Positions 1-6,759 of a stretch of 14,147 nucleotides of DNA are shown here, in pieces. Below the pieces are notes generated by a model. That model saw only the letters and a list, made by a program, of their open reading frames with translations, was not told the origin of the DNA and made no database searches. This stretch comes from Candidatus Avipropionibacterium avicola. GTDB taxonomy: Bacteria > Actinomycetota > Actinomycetes > Propionibacteriales > Propionibacteriaceae. The DNA is taken from positions 1 to 14,147 of the forward strand of contig DVLP01000401.1 in NCBI GenBank assembly GCA_018715445.1. The letters are read 5' to 3'. The translations under genes and the position numbers were made by a program. Position 1 is the first letter of the stretch; every line of letters starts with the position of its first letter.

Positions 1-1
1 C

Positions 2-541
2 GCGAAGTCCTTCGGACCCGAGCCGTCGATGCTGCGTCATGTCGACGAGCGACTGCGCACCGCACTGGCCCAGGCCCGCGCCGACGAACTCGACGCCCTG
101 GTCCTGGCCACCACCGCGGCCGGTGACACCCGTACCCAGACCCAGATTGCGCGTTGTGCGCGTCAGTGGGGTCAGCACCACAAGCTCCCGGTGCTGGTCT
201 CCCACGCCGACGGCAGTGGCCCGTCGGTCACCTCGGCGATCCGCACCCTGCGGGGTCAGGGCCGTCGCCACATCGCGGTCGGCAGCTGGTTCCTCACCGC
301 GACCACCGAGTGGTTGTCCGAACGTGACGCCGCCCTGTCGGCCGGAGCCACCGCCGTGGCCGAGCCGATCGGCGCGGTCGAGGACTCGGTCCGCCTGGTG
401 CTCGCCCGGTACGCCTTCGCCGCGATGGAGTTGCTGCCGCTGGAGAATGAGGCGCCCGCCCCCGTGGTGGCCAGCTTCGACACCACCAGCAGTGGCGAGG
501 AACCCGCGACGCGGCCGCACCTGCACGTGGTCGGCGCCTGA
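2..541 (+). CDS. Sirohydrochlorin chelatase-like (CbiX family) protein, 5' end cut by window
   Basis: The reading frame is open from the first bases of the window, so the gene starts upstream; the first ATG inside (29) is unlikely to be its start. About 179 residues are visible. The pattern resembles the second half of CbiX-type chelatases, which insert metal (iron or cobalt) into sirohydrochlorin for sirohaem or cobalamin. Seen: a helix-strand unit ending ALVLATTAAGD, where the family usually has an A-G-S-S-D turn, then a strand PVLVSHAD, an S-V-T-S-A-I-R-T-L-R helix, a strand HIAVGSWFL, and a final RLVLARYAF helix, followed by a variable tail of about 40 residues. No metal-binding histidine is obvious in this half; in the family the catalytic histidine is usually in the N-terminal half, outside the window. 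It converges on ppk2 with a 13-base gap. The family call is fairly good, but catalytic activity cannot be judged. Confidence 0.66.
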   Translation, partial: AKSFGPEPSMLRHVDERLRTALAQARADELDALVLATTAAGDTRTQTQIARCARQWGQHHKLPVLVSHADGSGPSVTSAIRTLRGQGRRHIAVGSWFLTATTEWLSERDAALSAGATAVAEPIGAVEDSVRLVLARYAFAAMELLPLENEAPAPVVASFDTTSSGEEPATRPHLHVVGA

Positions 542-554
542 CCCCCGTCCCCGC

Positions 555-1424
555 TCAGGTCTCGGCCAGGCGCTGACGCTCGACCTCCGGGTCGAAGTCG
601 GCCGCCGGCCAGCCCAACTGAAGCGCACGCAGGTGCTCCAGCAGCAGCTGCGCCACCGCCCAGTTGCGATACCACTTGCGGTCCGAGGGGATCACGTACC
701 ACGGCGCATGATCGGCGTCGCACGTGCGCAGCGCATCCGCGTAGGCCTCCCGGTAGTCGGCCCACAGCAGGCGCTCGTCGACATCGCCCGGGTTGTACTT
801 CCAGTGCTTCTCCGGGTTGTCCAGCCGCTCGGCCAGGCGTTCCCCCTGCTCCTCGTACGACACGTGCAGGAAGCACTTGATGATCGTGGTGCCCTGCTCG
901 GCGAGCTCGGCCTCGAACGCGTTGATCGTGTCGTAGCGGGCCTTCCACACCTTCTCCTCGACGAGTTGGTTCACCCGCACGGTGAGCACGTCCTCGTACT
1001 GGGAGCGGTCGAAGATGCCCATCATCCCGGGATCGGGCAGCGCCTTGCGGATCCGCCACAGGAAGTCGTGGGTCAGCTCCTCCTCGGTGGGCTTCTTGAA
1101 CGCCGTCAACTGCACACCCTGCGGGTCGACCAGGCCGATCGCGTGACGGATCACACCGCCCTTGCCGGAGGTGTCCATCCCCTGAAGCAGCACCAGCACC
1201 TTCGGCGCACCCTCGGGATCGGCGCGACCTGCGGCATACAACCGCTCCTGCAGGTCTGCGAGCTCACCGGCCAGCGCCGCGGTGTGCTTGCCGGCATCCT
1301 TCTTGCCCTTGCCCGGATATCCCGGTGTCGCCCGGGTGTCCAACGCGTCCCAGTCGACCGGCCCTGAGGGCAACCGGAGGCGGGTCCGCAGGTCGGGATC
1401 GGAGGTCGATGACTTCTTTGCCAT
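555..1424 (-). CDS. ppk2: Polyphosphate kinase 2 family protein
   Basis: This 289-residue protein of the PPK2 family transfers phosphate between polyphosphate and nucleotides in the cytoplasm. The Walker A loop GMDTSGKGG lies at residues 82-90 and the Walker B-like FDRSQYEDVL at about 138-147. The lid/C-terminal signature with PSDRKWYRNW is at about 247-256. Length and the FDRS variant fit the single-domain 'PPK2-related 1' group (polyphosphate:nucleotide phosphotransferase), but the preferred nucleotide (AMP, ADP or GDP) cannot be read from sequence. I chose the ATG at 1424 because the protein then begins MAKKSST, as is usual for the family; the frame stays open for 113 more codons upstream but without family-like sequence and running into the divergent reductase gene. 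There is no clear Shine-Dalgarno; a 7-bp inverted repeat abuts the start codon. The stop converges on the chelatase-like gene. Confidence 0.93.
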   Translation of the reverse strand: MAKKSSTSDPDLRTRLRLPSGPVDWDALDTRATPGYPGKGKKDAGKHTAALAGELADLQERLYAAGRADPEGAPKVLVLLQGMDTSGKGGVIRHAIGLVDPQGVQLTAFKKPTEEELTHDFLWRIRKALPDPGMMGIFDRSQYEDVLTVRVNQLVEEKVWKARYDTINAFEAELAEQGTTIIKCFLHVSYEEQGERLAERLDNPEKHWKYNPGDVDERLLWADYREAYADALRTCDADHAPWYVIPSDRKWYRNWAVAQLLLEHLRALQLGWPAADFDPEVERQRLAET

Positions 1425-1441
1425 CGGGCAATTCTGCCCGA
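1424..1441. repeat. 7-bp inverted repeat at the ppk2 start codon
   Basis: TCGGGCA (1424-1430), ATTC spacer, TGCCCGA (1435-1441). On the ppk2 strand the second arm ends with the A of the ATG. It could be an operator between the divergent ppk2 and reductase genes, or an mRNA hairpin at the ppk2 start. The role is inferred; the repeat itself is plainly visible. Confidence 0.45.
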
Positions 1442-1469
1442 GCGCCGCTGGATTTGCGATGATCAGTCC

Positions 1470-2240
1470 ATGGGACGTGCACAGGAGTGGCCTCGTGACG
1501 ACGACGCCATGGCTCGGATCGCGGACGACTACCGCTGGCCCGAGGCCGTACGGCCCTGGGTGCGCTCGAACTTCGTGGCCACCGTCGACGGCCGTGTCCA
1601 GGGCGAGGACGGACGCTCCGGCACGATCAACACCGAGGCCGACCATCTGGTCTTCGACTGCCTGCGCGCGCTGTGCGATGTGGTGGTCGTCGGGGCTGGC
1701 ACGGCGCGGACCGAGGGCTACCGCGCGGTCGAGCTCACCGATGACCAACGACGGATCCGCCACGCTGCCGGGCTGACCGGTCTGCCGACCCTGGTCGTGG
1801 TCACCGGCTCACTCGCCCTCCCTCCGGACCTGGTCGCCAGCGCTGCCGCTGGCCCGGTGGTCGCGATCACCGGGTCCGACCACGATGCTCGCGACGACCT
1901 GGGCGAGGTCGAGGTCCAGACCGTCACTGGATCGGCCGGCTCGCAGGATCGCACCGAGGTCGACCCGGCAGCGATCCTTGAGCTGTGTCACGGTCGGGGT
2001 TGGTCGAGAGTGCTCCTGGAGGGCGGTCCGTCCCTGCACCACGACTTCCTGTCCGCCGATCTGGTCGACGAGATCTGCCTCAGCATCGCCCCGACCGTAC
2101 GGGGCGGCTCGGGACTCGGCCTGGTCAACGGTGACGAGCTGGCCCCGGCCCGAGACTTCGGCCTTGCCGGTGTGGTGCTGGTCGACGACACCGTGATGGC
2201 CCGGTGGACCCGACAGGACCGGGACGGGACGGGCTCGTGA
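1470..2240 (+). CDS. RibD C-terminal-domain reductase (pyrimidine reductase / DHFR-like)
   Basis: This 256-residue protein consists only of the RibD C-terminal, dihydrofolate-reductase-fold domain. The zinc deaminase domain of true bifunctional RibD is absent. Family landmarks are RSNFVATVDGR at about residues 31-41, the NADPH-loop VVVGAGTARTEGY in the first third, LLEGGPSLHHDFL near residue 180, and a SIAPTVRGG strand. Length and single-domain form match M. tuberculosis Rv2671, which is reported as a functional dihydrofolate reductase analogue linked to para-aminosalicylate resistance, so the substrate may be a pterin rather than a riboflavin precursor (inference). The ATG at 1470 has no Shine-Dalgarno but sits 7 bases after GATGAT (1458-1463), so it may be leaderless; ATG 1509 is the alternative. 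Its TGA overlaps the GTG of the next ligase gene, implying co-translation with DNA repair genes. Confidence 0.85.
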   Translation: MGRAQEWPRDDDAMARIADDYRWPEAVRPWVRSNFVATVDGRVQGEDGRSGTINTEADHLVFDCLRALCDVVVVGAGTARTEGYRAVELTDDQRRIRHAAGLTGLPTLVVVTGSLALPPDLVASAAAGPVVAITGSDHDARDDLGEVEVQTVTGSAGSQDRTEVDPAAILELCHGRGWSRVLLEGGPSLHHDFLSADLVDEICLSIAPTVRGGSGLGLVNGDELAPARDFGLAGVVLVDDTVMARWTRQDRDGTGS

Positions 2241-3343
2241 TCAACCCACCGGTGCGTCCGATGCTGGCCGCCGCGGCCGACCGGATCCCACCGGGGATGC
2301 TGTACGAGCCCAAGTGGGACGGCTGGCGTTGCCTCGCCTTCGTCGACGAGGCAACGGTCCAGCTGTGGAGCCGCCGCGGCACCGAGATCACCGGGGACTT
2401 CCCCGAACTGGTCGCCGCCTGCCGTGACCAACTGCCCGGCCGGTGTGTGCTCGACGGCGAGATCGTCATGCTGGACGGGGATCGGCTGGAGTACAGCAGA
2501 CTGGCCCGCCGCCACGGGGCCGGTCCGATGGCGGCGTCGTTGGCCAGGGAACTGCCCGCGACCTTCGTCGCCTTCGACCTGCTGGCCCTCGACGACCACG
2601 ACTGCCGCCCGGTCCCGCAGGCCCAACGCCGAGAGCTGCTCGAACAGGTGCTGGCCGACGTGGCTCCGCCCCTCGCCCTGACGCCGGCGACCACCGATCT
2701 CGCCACTGCTCAGCACTGGTTCGACGTGTTCGAGCGGCACGGCCTGGACGGTGTGATCGCCAAACCCCTGACCCAGCCCTACCGGGAGGGCAGCCGCTCC
2801 ATGGTGAAGGTGAAGCACCGTCGCACCGCCGATGTGGTGGTGGGCGGGTTTCGTTGGGATCGCAACGCCAGCAGCGATCATCCTGCCCTCGGATCGCTGC
2901 TGCTGGGCGCCTGGACCGACGAGGACGAGCTGCACTTCCTCGGGGTGACCTCGGGTTTCCCGCAAGCGCAACGGGTCGAGCTGGGTCGCACGCTCGGCGA
3001 CCTCGTTGTCGAGCCGGGGTCTGTGGCCCACAGGGAACATCCGTGGCATCGGTCGCGGGCGGACCGGACGCGCCTTCCGGATCTGCACGGCTCCCGCCAG
3101 CGCACCCTGGAGCAGGTCAGACTGATCGATCCCCTGCTGAGCTGCGAGGTCAGCTTCGACGCGCTGCATCCCGACCCGGCCGGGGTCCGCCTGCGCAGCA
3201 ACGCCAGCTTCGTCCGGTGGCGTCCGGACAAGCCGCCCGAAGCCTGCCGACTCGACGAGATCGACCACGGCTGGGGTGAGGGGCTGTCCGGCGGCCTGCA
3301 GCACTGGCTCAACGAACCAACCACGATGGAGGAATCCCCATGA
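2237..3343 (+). CDS. ligC: ATP-dependent DNA ligase, LigC type (first, divergent copy)
   Basis: This 368-residue ligase has a nucleotidyltransferase core plus an OB-fold, without the polymerase or nuclease domains of LigD. Motif I is YEPKWDGW with adenylated Lys26. CVLDGEIV follows as a core motif, then FVAFDLLAL, motif IV as DGVIAKPL, and motif V as MVKVKHRRTAD. The C-terminal SFVRWRPDK is typical of LigC. It is predicted to seal nicks using ATP. I preferred the GTG at 2237 because GTGA overlaps the reductase stop; an in-frame GTG at 2204 would add 11 residues. Compared with the next gene, it lacks the I-H-P-A-E-S-R segment after the core motif and has altered residues before motif V (YREGSRS instead of YQPDKRA). 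All catalytic lysines are retained, so I expect activity. It overlaps the second ligase by 4 bases. Confidence 0.88.
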   Translation: MINPPVRPMLAAAADRIPPGMLYEPKWDGWRCLAFVDEATVQLWSRRGTEITGDFPELVAACRDQLPGRCVLDGEIVMLDGDRLEYSRLARRHGAGPMAASLARELPATFVAFDLLALDDHDCRPVPQAQRRELLEQVLADVAPPLALTPATTDLATAQHWFDVFERHGLDGVIAKPLTQPYREGSRSMVKVKHRRTADVVVGGFRWDRNASSDHPALGSLLLGAWTDEDELHFLGVTSGFPQAQRVELGRTLGDLVVEPGSVAHREHPWHRSRADRTRLPDLHGSRQRTLEQVRLIDPLLSCEVSFDALHPDPAGVRLRSNASFVRWRPDKPPEACRLDEIDHGWGEGLSGGLQHWLNEPTTMEESP

Positions 3344-4425
3344 GTGTGGACATCTGGACCGAAGCCGTGAAACCGATGTTGGCCAAGGCCGTCCCGGACA
3401 TCCCCGAGGGCCTGGCCTACGAGCCGAAGTGGGACGGTTTCCGCTGCATCGTGCAACGCGATGGCGACCGGATCACCCTGTGGAGTCGCGGAAGCAAGGA
3501 CCTCACGGTCTACTTCCCTGAGCTGGTGGACTCGTTGGCCCGGGCGCTGCCGCCGCGTTGTGTGGTCGACGGGGAGATCGTAGTGATCCGGGACGGACGC
3601 CTGGAGTTCGAACGACTGCAGGAGCGGATCCATCCGGCGGAGTCACGGATCCGCAAACTGTCCGCAGAGATCCCGGCCGACTTCATCGCCTTCGACCTGA
3701 TCGGGCTGGGCGAGGAGTCCCTGCTCGACGAGCCGGCGACCCGTCGACGCGAACGGCTGGTCGAGTCGGTCGACACCACCGTGGAGCGGGTGCACCTGAC
3801 CCCACAGACGCTGGACCTGGACACCGCCCGCCGTTGGTTCACCGAGTTCGAAGGGGCCGGCCTCGACGGAGTGATCGGCAAGGCCCTCGACCTGACCTAC
3901 CAGCCGGACAAGCGGGCCATGGTCAAGATCAAGCACAAGCGCACCGCCGACGTCGTGGTCGTCGGCTATCGACTGCACAAGAACTCCACCGCATCCGAGC
4001 CGCTGTTGGGTTCCCTGCAGTTGGGCCTGTTCAACGACGAGGGTGTGCTGCAGTTCGTCGGGGTGGCATCGTCCTTCCCCACCAAGCGTCGCGGCGAACT
4101 GGTGGCCGAGCTCGCCAAGCTCGAGGTGACCCCTGACCACGACGACTGGGACGAGCATCCCTGGAGCGCGGCAGCCCAGGAATGGGATCGTCGCCCGGGG
4201 GCGATCAGCCGCTGGAGCGCATCCCAGGGGCGCAGCGAGCAGGCCGGTCACCTGATCTGGCCGATGCCGGTGATCGAGATCAGCTACGACTACTTCGAGG
4301 GCACGCGGCTGCGGCACAACGGGCAGTTCGTCCGCTGGCGCCCCGACCGTGACCCGCAGAGCTGCACCTACGACCAGATCGAGGTACCTCAGGAGATCCC
4401 GGTCACCGACGTGCTGACTCTGTGA
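3340..4425 (+). CDS. ligC: ATP-dependent DNA ligase LigC
   Basis: This 361-residue ligase is close to mycobacterial LigC. Motif I is YEPKWDGFRC with nucleophile Lys30. CVVDGEIV is followed by ERIHPAESRIR, then FIAFDLIGL, motif IV as DGVIGKAL, and motif V as MVKIKHKRTADVVVVGY. FVRWRPDRDPQSC closes the OB domain. In mycobacteria, LigC works with Prim-PolC in short-patch base excision repair rather than as the main end-joining ligase; the same role is inferred here because a Prim-PolC-like gene lies just downstream on the other strand. ATG at 3340 overlaps the upstream ligase stop (ATGA) and has GGAGG at 3328-3332, giving a well-supported start. The 3' end overlaps the convergent acetyltransferase gene by 23 bases. 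Confidence 0.93.
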   Translation: MSVDIWTEAVKPMLAKAVPDIPEGLAYEPKWDGFRCIVQRDGDRITLWSRGSKDLTVYFPELVDSLARALPPRCVVDGEIVVIRDGRLEFERLQERIHPAESRIRKLSAEIPADFIAFDLIGLGEESLLDEPATRRRERLVESVDTTVERVHLTPQTLDLDTARRWFTEFEGAGLDGVIGKALDLTYQPDKRAMVKIKHKRTADVVVVGYRLHKNSTASEPLLGSLQLGLFNDEGVLQFVGVASSFPTKRRGELVAELAKLEVTPDHDDWDEHPWSAAAQEWDRRPGAISRWSASQGRSEQAGHLIWPMPVIEISYDYFEGTRLRHNGQFVRWRPDRDPQSCTYDQIEVPQEIPVTDVLTL

Positions 4426-4948
4426 CCTCAACGCCCGCCGAGCTCGTCGAGGTGTTCAGGGCGAGGCGGAACACCGCCATCACCGTACCGTCGTCCTGGG
4501 TCCGCTCGCCTGCCGCAACGAAACCGCAGGACAACGCCGTACGGATCGAGGCCGTGTTGTCCGGCTCCACCCGGATGACCGCGGTGGTGGCCAGCTCCTG
4601 GTCGGCGAGCCACCGGCACAACAACCCCACGGCCGTACGGGCCACACCCCGACGCCTGGCCCACGGGTGGACCGCGTACGAGATGTTGGCCTCACCCTCC
4701 TCGAGTTCCTCCAGCGACAGGTTGCCGGCGACCATCCCTGCCAGCCGCCCGTCGAGCTCGATGGCGAACACCTGCTCCCCGGTCCGGGTCCGACGGGCCT
4801 CGGCATGCTTCTCGATCCACCGGGTGGTCGACTCGACCGTTGACTGGTGGCCCTCGGTCAGCCACCGGATCGACTCGGCATCCTCACCGGCGTTGTGGTC
4901 CTCGACATCGGCGAGGGTGAAGGGCCGCAGGGTCACTGCCCCGGTCAC
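4403..4948 (-). CDS. GNAT-family N-acetyltransferase (RimJ/RimL-like)
   Basis: This 181-residue GCN5-related acetyltransferase begins with LRPFTLADVEDH, typical of the RimJ/RimL side of the family. It has the beta-bulge strand region EANISYAVHPWARRRGVART, where RRRGVA is the acetyl-CoA pyrophosphate-binding (R/Q-x-x-G-x-A) loop, and ends with VEPDNTASIRTALSCGF, the usual C-terminal signature. The acceptor is unknown: it could be a protein N-terminus, a small molecule or an antibiotic. The GTG start at 4948 lies 3 bases after the stop of the polymerase gene, so the two are probably one transcript with coupled translation; GTG at 4936 is an alternative. Its 3' end overlaps the ligC 3' end on the opposite strand by 23 bases. 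Confidence 0.87.
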   Translation of the reverse strand: MTGAVTLRPFTLADVEDHNAGEDAESIRWLTEGHQSTVESTTRWIEKHAEARRTRTGEQVFAIELDGRLAGMVAGNLSLEELEEGEANISYAVHPWARRRGVARTAVGLLCRWLADQELATTAVIRVEPDNTASIRTALSCGFVAAGERTQDDGTVMAVFRLALNTSTSSAGVEVTESARR

Positions 4949-4951
4949 CGG

Positions 4952-5998
4952 TCAGTGCGCCTTGCGACTGGGTTGGACCCGCGCCGGTTCACCGGGCATC
5001 TTCGGGTACTCCGGCGGATAGGGCATCTCCCCCAGACCGTGGTCACGGGCATCCCGTTCGTACGCCTCGAGCGCGGTCTCGATCCCGCAGCCTTTGCTGC
5101 TGTACAGCGATTCCCAGACATCGCCCCGCTCGGCGAACCGGGTCGCCGAGGTCCGTACGGTGTGCTCGTCAGGGTCGGTCTCGGGCAGTTCGTCCCAGGT
5201 CACCGGAGTGGAGACCCGAGCCTGGGGACCGGGTCGGATCGAGTAGGCCGAGGCCATGGTCCGGTCACGGGCCATCTGGTTGAAGTCGACGAAGACGCGC
5301 TCACCGCGCTCCTCCTTCCACCAGGCCGTGGTGACGTGGTCGGGCATCCGACGCTCCAGCTCGCGTCCGATCGCGATCACCGCATGGCGGGCATCGATGA
5401 AGTCCCATTCGGCCCGGATCGGGACGAACACGTGGACCCCACGCCCGCCGCTGGTCTTCACCCACGACGGCATCTGCCACTCGTCGAGCAGGCCGTGCAG
5501 CTCACCGGCGGCCCGTACGGCATCGGCGAAATCCGTACCGGGCTGGGGATCCAGGTCGATCCGCAACTGGTCGACGATCTCGGTGTCGGTGCGTGACACC
5601 GGCCACGGATGGAACCGCAAGGTGCCGAGGTTCACCATCCAGATCACGGTCGCCAGATCACTGGGCGCGACCTCGACCGCGGTCCGTCCCGAGGGGAAGG
5701 TGATGGTGGCGGTCGAGACCCAGTCCGGAGCCCCCTTGGGAACCCGCTTCTGGTAGAAGGCGTCGCCGAACCCGTCGGCTCGGGTGGCCAATGTGGCCTC
5801 CGGCTTCCAGCCGCCCGGCCACCGCTCCATCGTGGTGGGGCGGTCCTTCAGTGCAGCCAGGATGCCCGGCCCGACGGCGCGGAAGTGCTCGATGACGTCG
5901 CCCTTGGTGAGGCCGAGCTCGGCGAAGTACGGCTTGTCCAGGCTCGACACGGTGACGGTGCGACCGTCGATGTCCAGGTCAACCTTCGTGGTGGCCAT
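4952..5998 (-). CDS. LigD-type primase-polymerase (Prim-PolC / PolD1-like)
   Basis: This 348-residue stand-alone archaeo-eukaryotic-primase polymerase is homologous to the LigD polymerase domain. The metal-binding pair is Asp148 and Asp150 in RIDLDP, followed by SGGRGVHVFVPI (His188) and the third acidic residue Asp237 in VFVDFNQ. The N-terminal part carries LDKPYFAELGLTKGD and TMERWPGG, usual in this family. It would fill short gaps with a preference for ribonucleotides, as mycobacterial Prim-PolC does (family knowledge). The neighbouring ligC genes support a shared repair role, as with Rv3730c and Rv3731. I chose ATG 5998 because the family match begins at MATTKVD. TACGCT (6006-6011 on the opposite strand) lies 7 bases before it and no Shine-Dalgarno is visible, so it may be leaderless. 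The acetyltransferase gene follows after 3 bases. Confidence 0.92.
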   Translation of the reverse strand: MATTKVDLDIDGRTVTVSSLDKPYFAELGLTKGDVIEHFRAVGPGILAALKDRPTTMERWPGGWKPEATLATRADGFGDAFYQKRVPKGAPDWVSTATITFPSGRTAVEVAPSDLATVIWMVNLGTLRFHPWPVSRTDTEIVDQLRIDLDPQPGTDFADAVRAAGELHGLLDEWQMPSWVKTSGGRGVHVFVPIRAEWDFIDARHAVIAIGRELERRMPDHVTTAWWKEERGERVFVDFNQMARDRTMASAYSIRPGPQARVSTPVTWDELPETDPDEHTVRTSATRFAERGDVWESLYSSKGCGIETALEAYERDARDHGLGEMPYPPEYPKMPGEPARVQPSRKAH

Positions 5999-6005
5999 GG
6001 CCACG

Positions 6006-6011
6006 AGCGTA
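6006..6011 (-). promoter_or_regulatory. Putative -10 box of the Prim-PolC-like gene (leaderless)
   Basis: Read on the minus strand this is TACGCT, matching the actinobacterial -10 pattern TAnnnT, with 7 bases between it and the ATG at 5998. No good -35 was found. The spacing would put the transcript start at or next to the ATG. Confidence 0.4.
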
Positions 6012-6080
6012 CGCTGGATGGTGGATCGCGCACCTGCGAACCGTGAGTCATCACCCCATCCGATCGAGAGGATCGTCGCC

Positions 6081-6521
6081 ATGAGCTCGTCACCTGCCGA
6101 CCAGGTCGGCCGGATCACCCGCAGTGATGCCGAGTGGCGCAGCCGCCTGGACCCGTTGTCGTACCAGGTGATGCGTCACAACGGCACCGAGCGTCCGTTC
6201 ACCGGCGAGTACAACGAGACCACCACGGTCGGGGTCTACCGCTGCAAGGGCTGCGACACCGAGCTGTTCCGCAGCCAGACCAAGTTCTCCTCGCACTGCG
6301 GCTGGCCCTCCTTCTACGCCCCCAGCGAGGCGGACAACGTCGTGCTGATCCGTGACACCTCGATGGGCATGGAGCGGGTCGAGGTGCGGTGCGCGGTCTG
6401 CGACTCCCACCTGGGCCACGTCTTCCACGGCGAGGGGTACGACACGCCCACCGACGACCGCTACTGCATCAACTCGGTCAGCCTGGTGCTGGAACCCGAC
6501 CCCGCAACGCCCGCCGACTGA
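6081..6521 (+). CDS. msrB: Peptide-methionine (R)-S-oxide reductase
   Basis: MsrB reduces the R epimer of methionine sulfoxide in oxidised proteins, in the cytoplasm, using thioredoxin. The 146 residues cover the whole domain. The structural zinc site is two CxxC pairs, Cys55/Cys58 (CKGC) and Cys104/Cys107 (CAVC). The catalytic Cys129 is in RYCINS, and HCGWPSF with Cys73 lies where many MsrB proteins keep a recycling cysteine. SHLGHVFHGEG is also typical. ATG 6081 is preceded by GAGAGGA at 6067-6073, a good ribosome binding site. The gene stands alone on the plus strand, divergent from the polymerase gene; Rv2674 is msrB in the comparable M. tuberculosis neighbourhood, between the ribD-like gene and hemQ. 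No missing residues were noticed. Confidence 0.96.
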   Translation: MSSSPADQVGRITRSDAEWRSRLDPLSYQVMRHNGTERPFTGEYNETTTVGVYRCKGCDTELFRSQTKFSSHCGWPSFYAPSEADNVVLIRDTSMGMERVEVRCAVCDSHLGHVFHGEGYDTPTDDRYCINSVSLVLEPDPATPAD

Positions 6522-6565
6522 GGCCGCCGCCCCACCGGTCGCCCACCCCCTCGACTCCATTCCGC

Positions 6566-6594
6566 TCGACACCACGCACCTAGATTGCTAGCAT
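6566..6594 (+). promoter_or_regulatory. Promoter for the RHH-VOC pair, with palindrome over the -10 box
   Basis: -35 TCGACA (6566-6571), 17-base spacer, -10 TAGCAT (6589-6594). The next gene's ATG lies 7 bases after the -10 hexamer, so the transcript probably starts at the ATG itself. A perfect 8-bp palindrome TGCTAGCA (6586-6593) covers the -10 and may be the core of an operator for the small DNA-binding protein encoded immediately downstream (inference). Confidence 0.55.
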
Positions 6595-6600
6595 TCGAGC

Positions 6601-6759
6601 ATGAAGGGCGATTCGAAGGTCCAGTTCAACGTCTATCTGCCGCCGGACCTGGTCCGTGCGGTCAAGCATCGCGCGATCGATGACGGCACCAGCCTGTCGA
6701 CCTTGGTCGAGCGAGCCCTGACGGCCTACCTCACCCCGTCCACCAGGAGGACATCATGA
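6601..6759 (+). CDS. Small ribbon-helix-helix (CopG/Arc-like) DNA-binding protein
   Basis: This short gene encodes 52 residues. The N-terminal [19 protein letters not shown] has the form of a ribbon-helix-helix strand followed by the first helix; [17 protein letters not shown] gives the turn and second helix. Such proteins dimerise and bind short palindromes, often autoregulating; some are antitoxins. No Shine-Dalgarno precedes the ATG, which sits at the position expected for a leaderless transcript from the TAGCAT -10 box. The stop overlaps the ATG of the VOC gene (ATGA), so the pair forms an operon. A palindrome over its own promoter suggests autorepression, which is inference. The fold call is strong for so short a protein, but the biological role is unknown. 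Confidence 0.82.
   Translation: MKGDSKVQFNVYLPPDLVRAVKHRAIDDGTSLSTLVERALTAYLTPSTRRTS

Noticed and set aside
39..1367. 442-codon plus-strand frame across the chelatase-like and ppk2 genes
   Set aside because: It is Pro/Arg-rich shadow coding opposite ppk2 with no recognisable domain.
1425..1763. 113-codon N-terminal extension of ppk2
   Set aside because: It overlaps the reductase gene on the opposite strand and has no PPK2 similarity; the family start fits ATG 1424.
1988..3304. 438-codon minus-strand frame opposite the reductase and first ligase
   Set aside because: Its sequence is a GC-rich shadow without domains, while the plus strand encodes clear ligase motifs.
5784..6080. 99-codon upstream extension of msrB
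   Set aside because: It lies antisense to the polymerase gene; MsrB similarity begins after ATG 6081, which has a good ribosome binding site.
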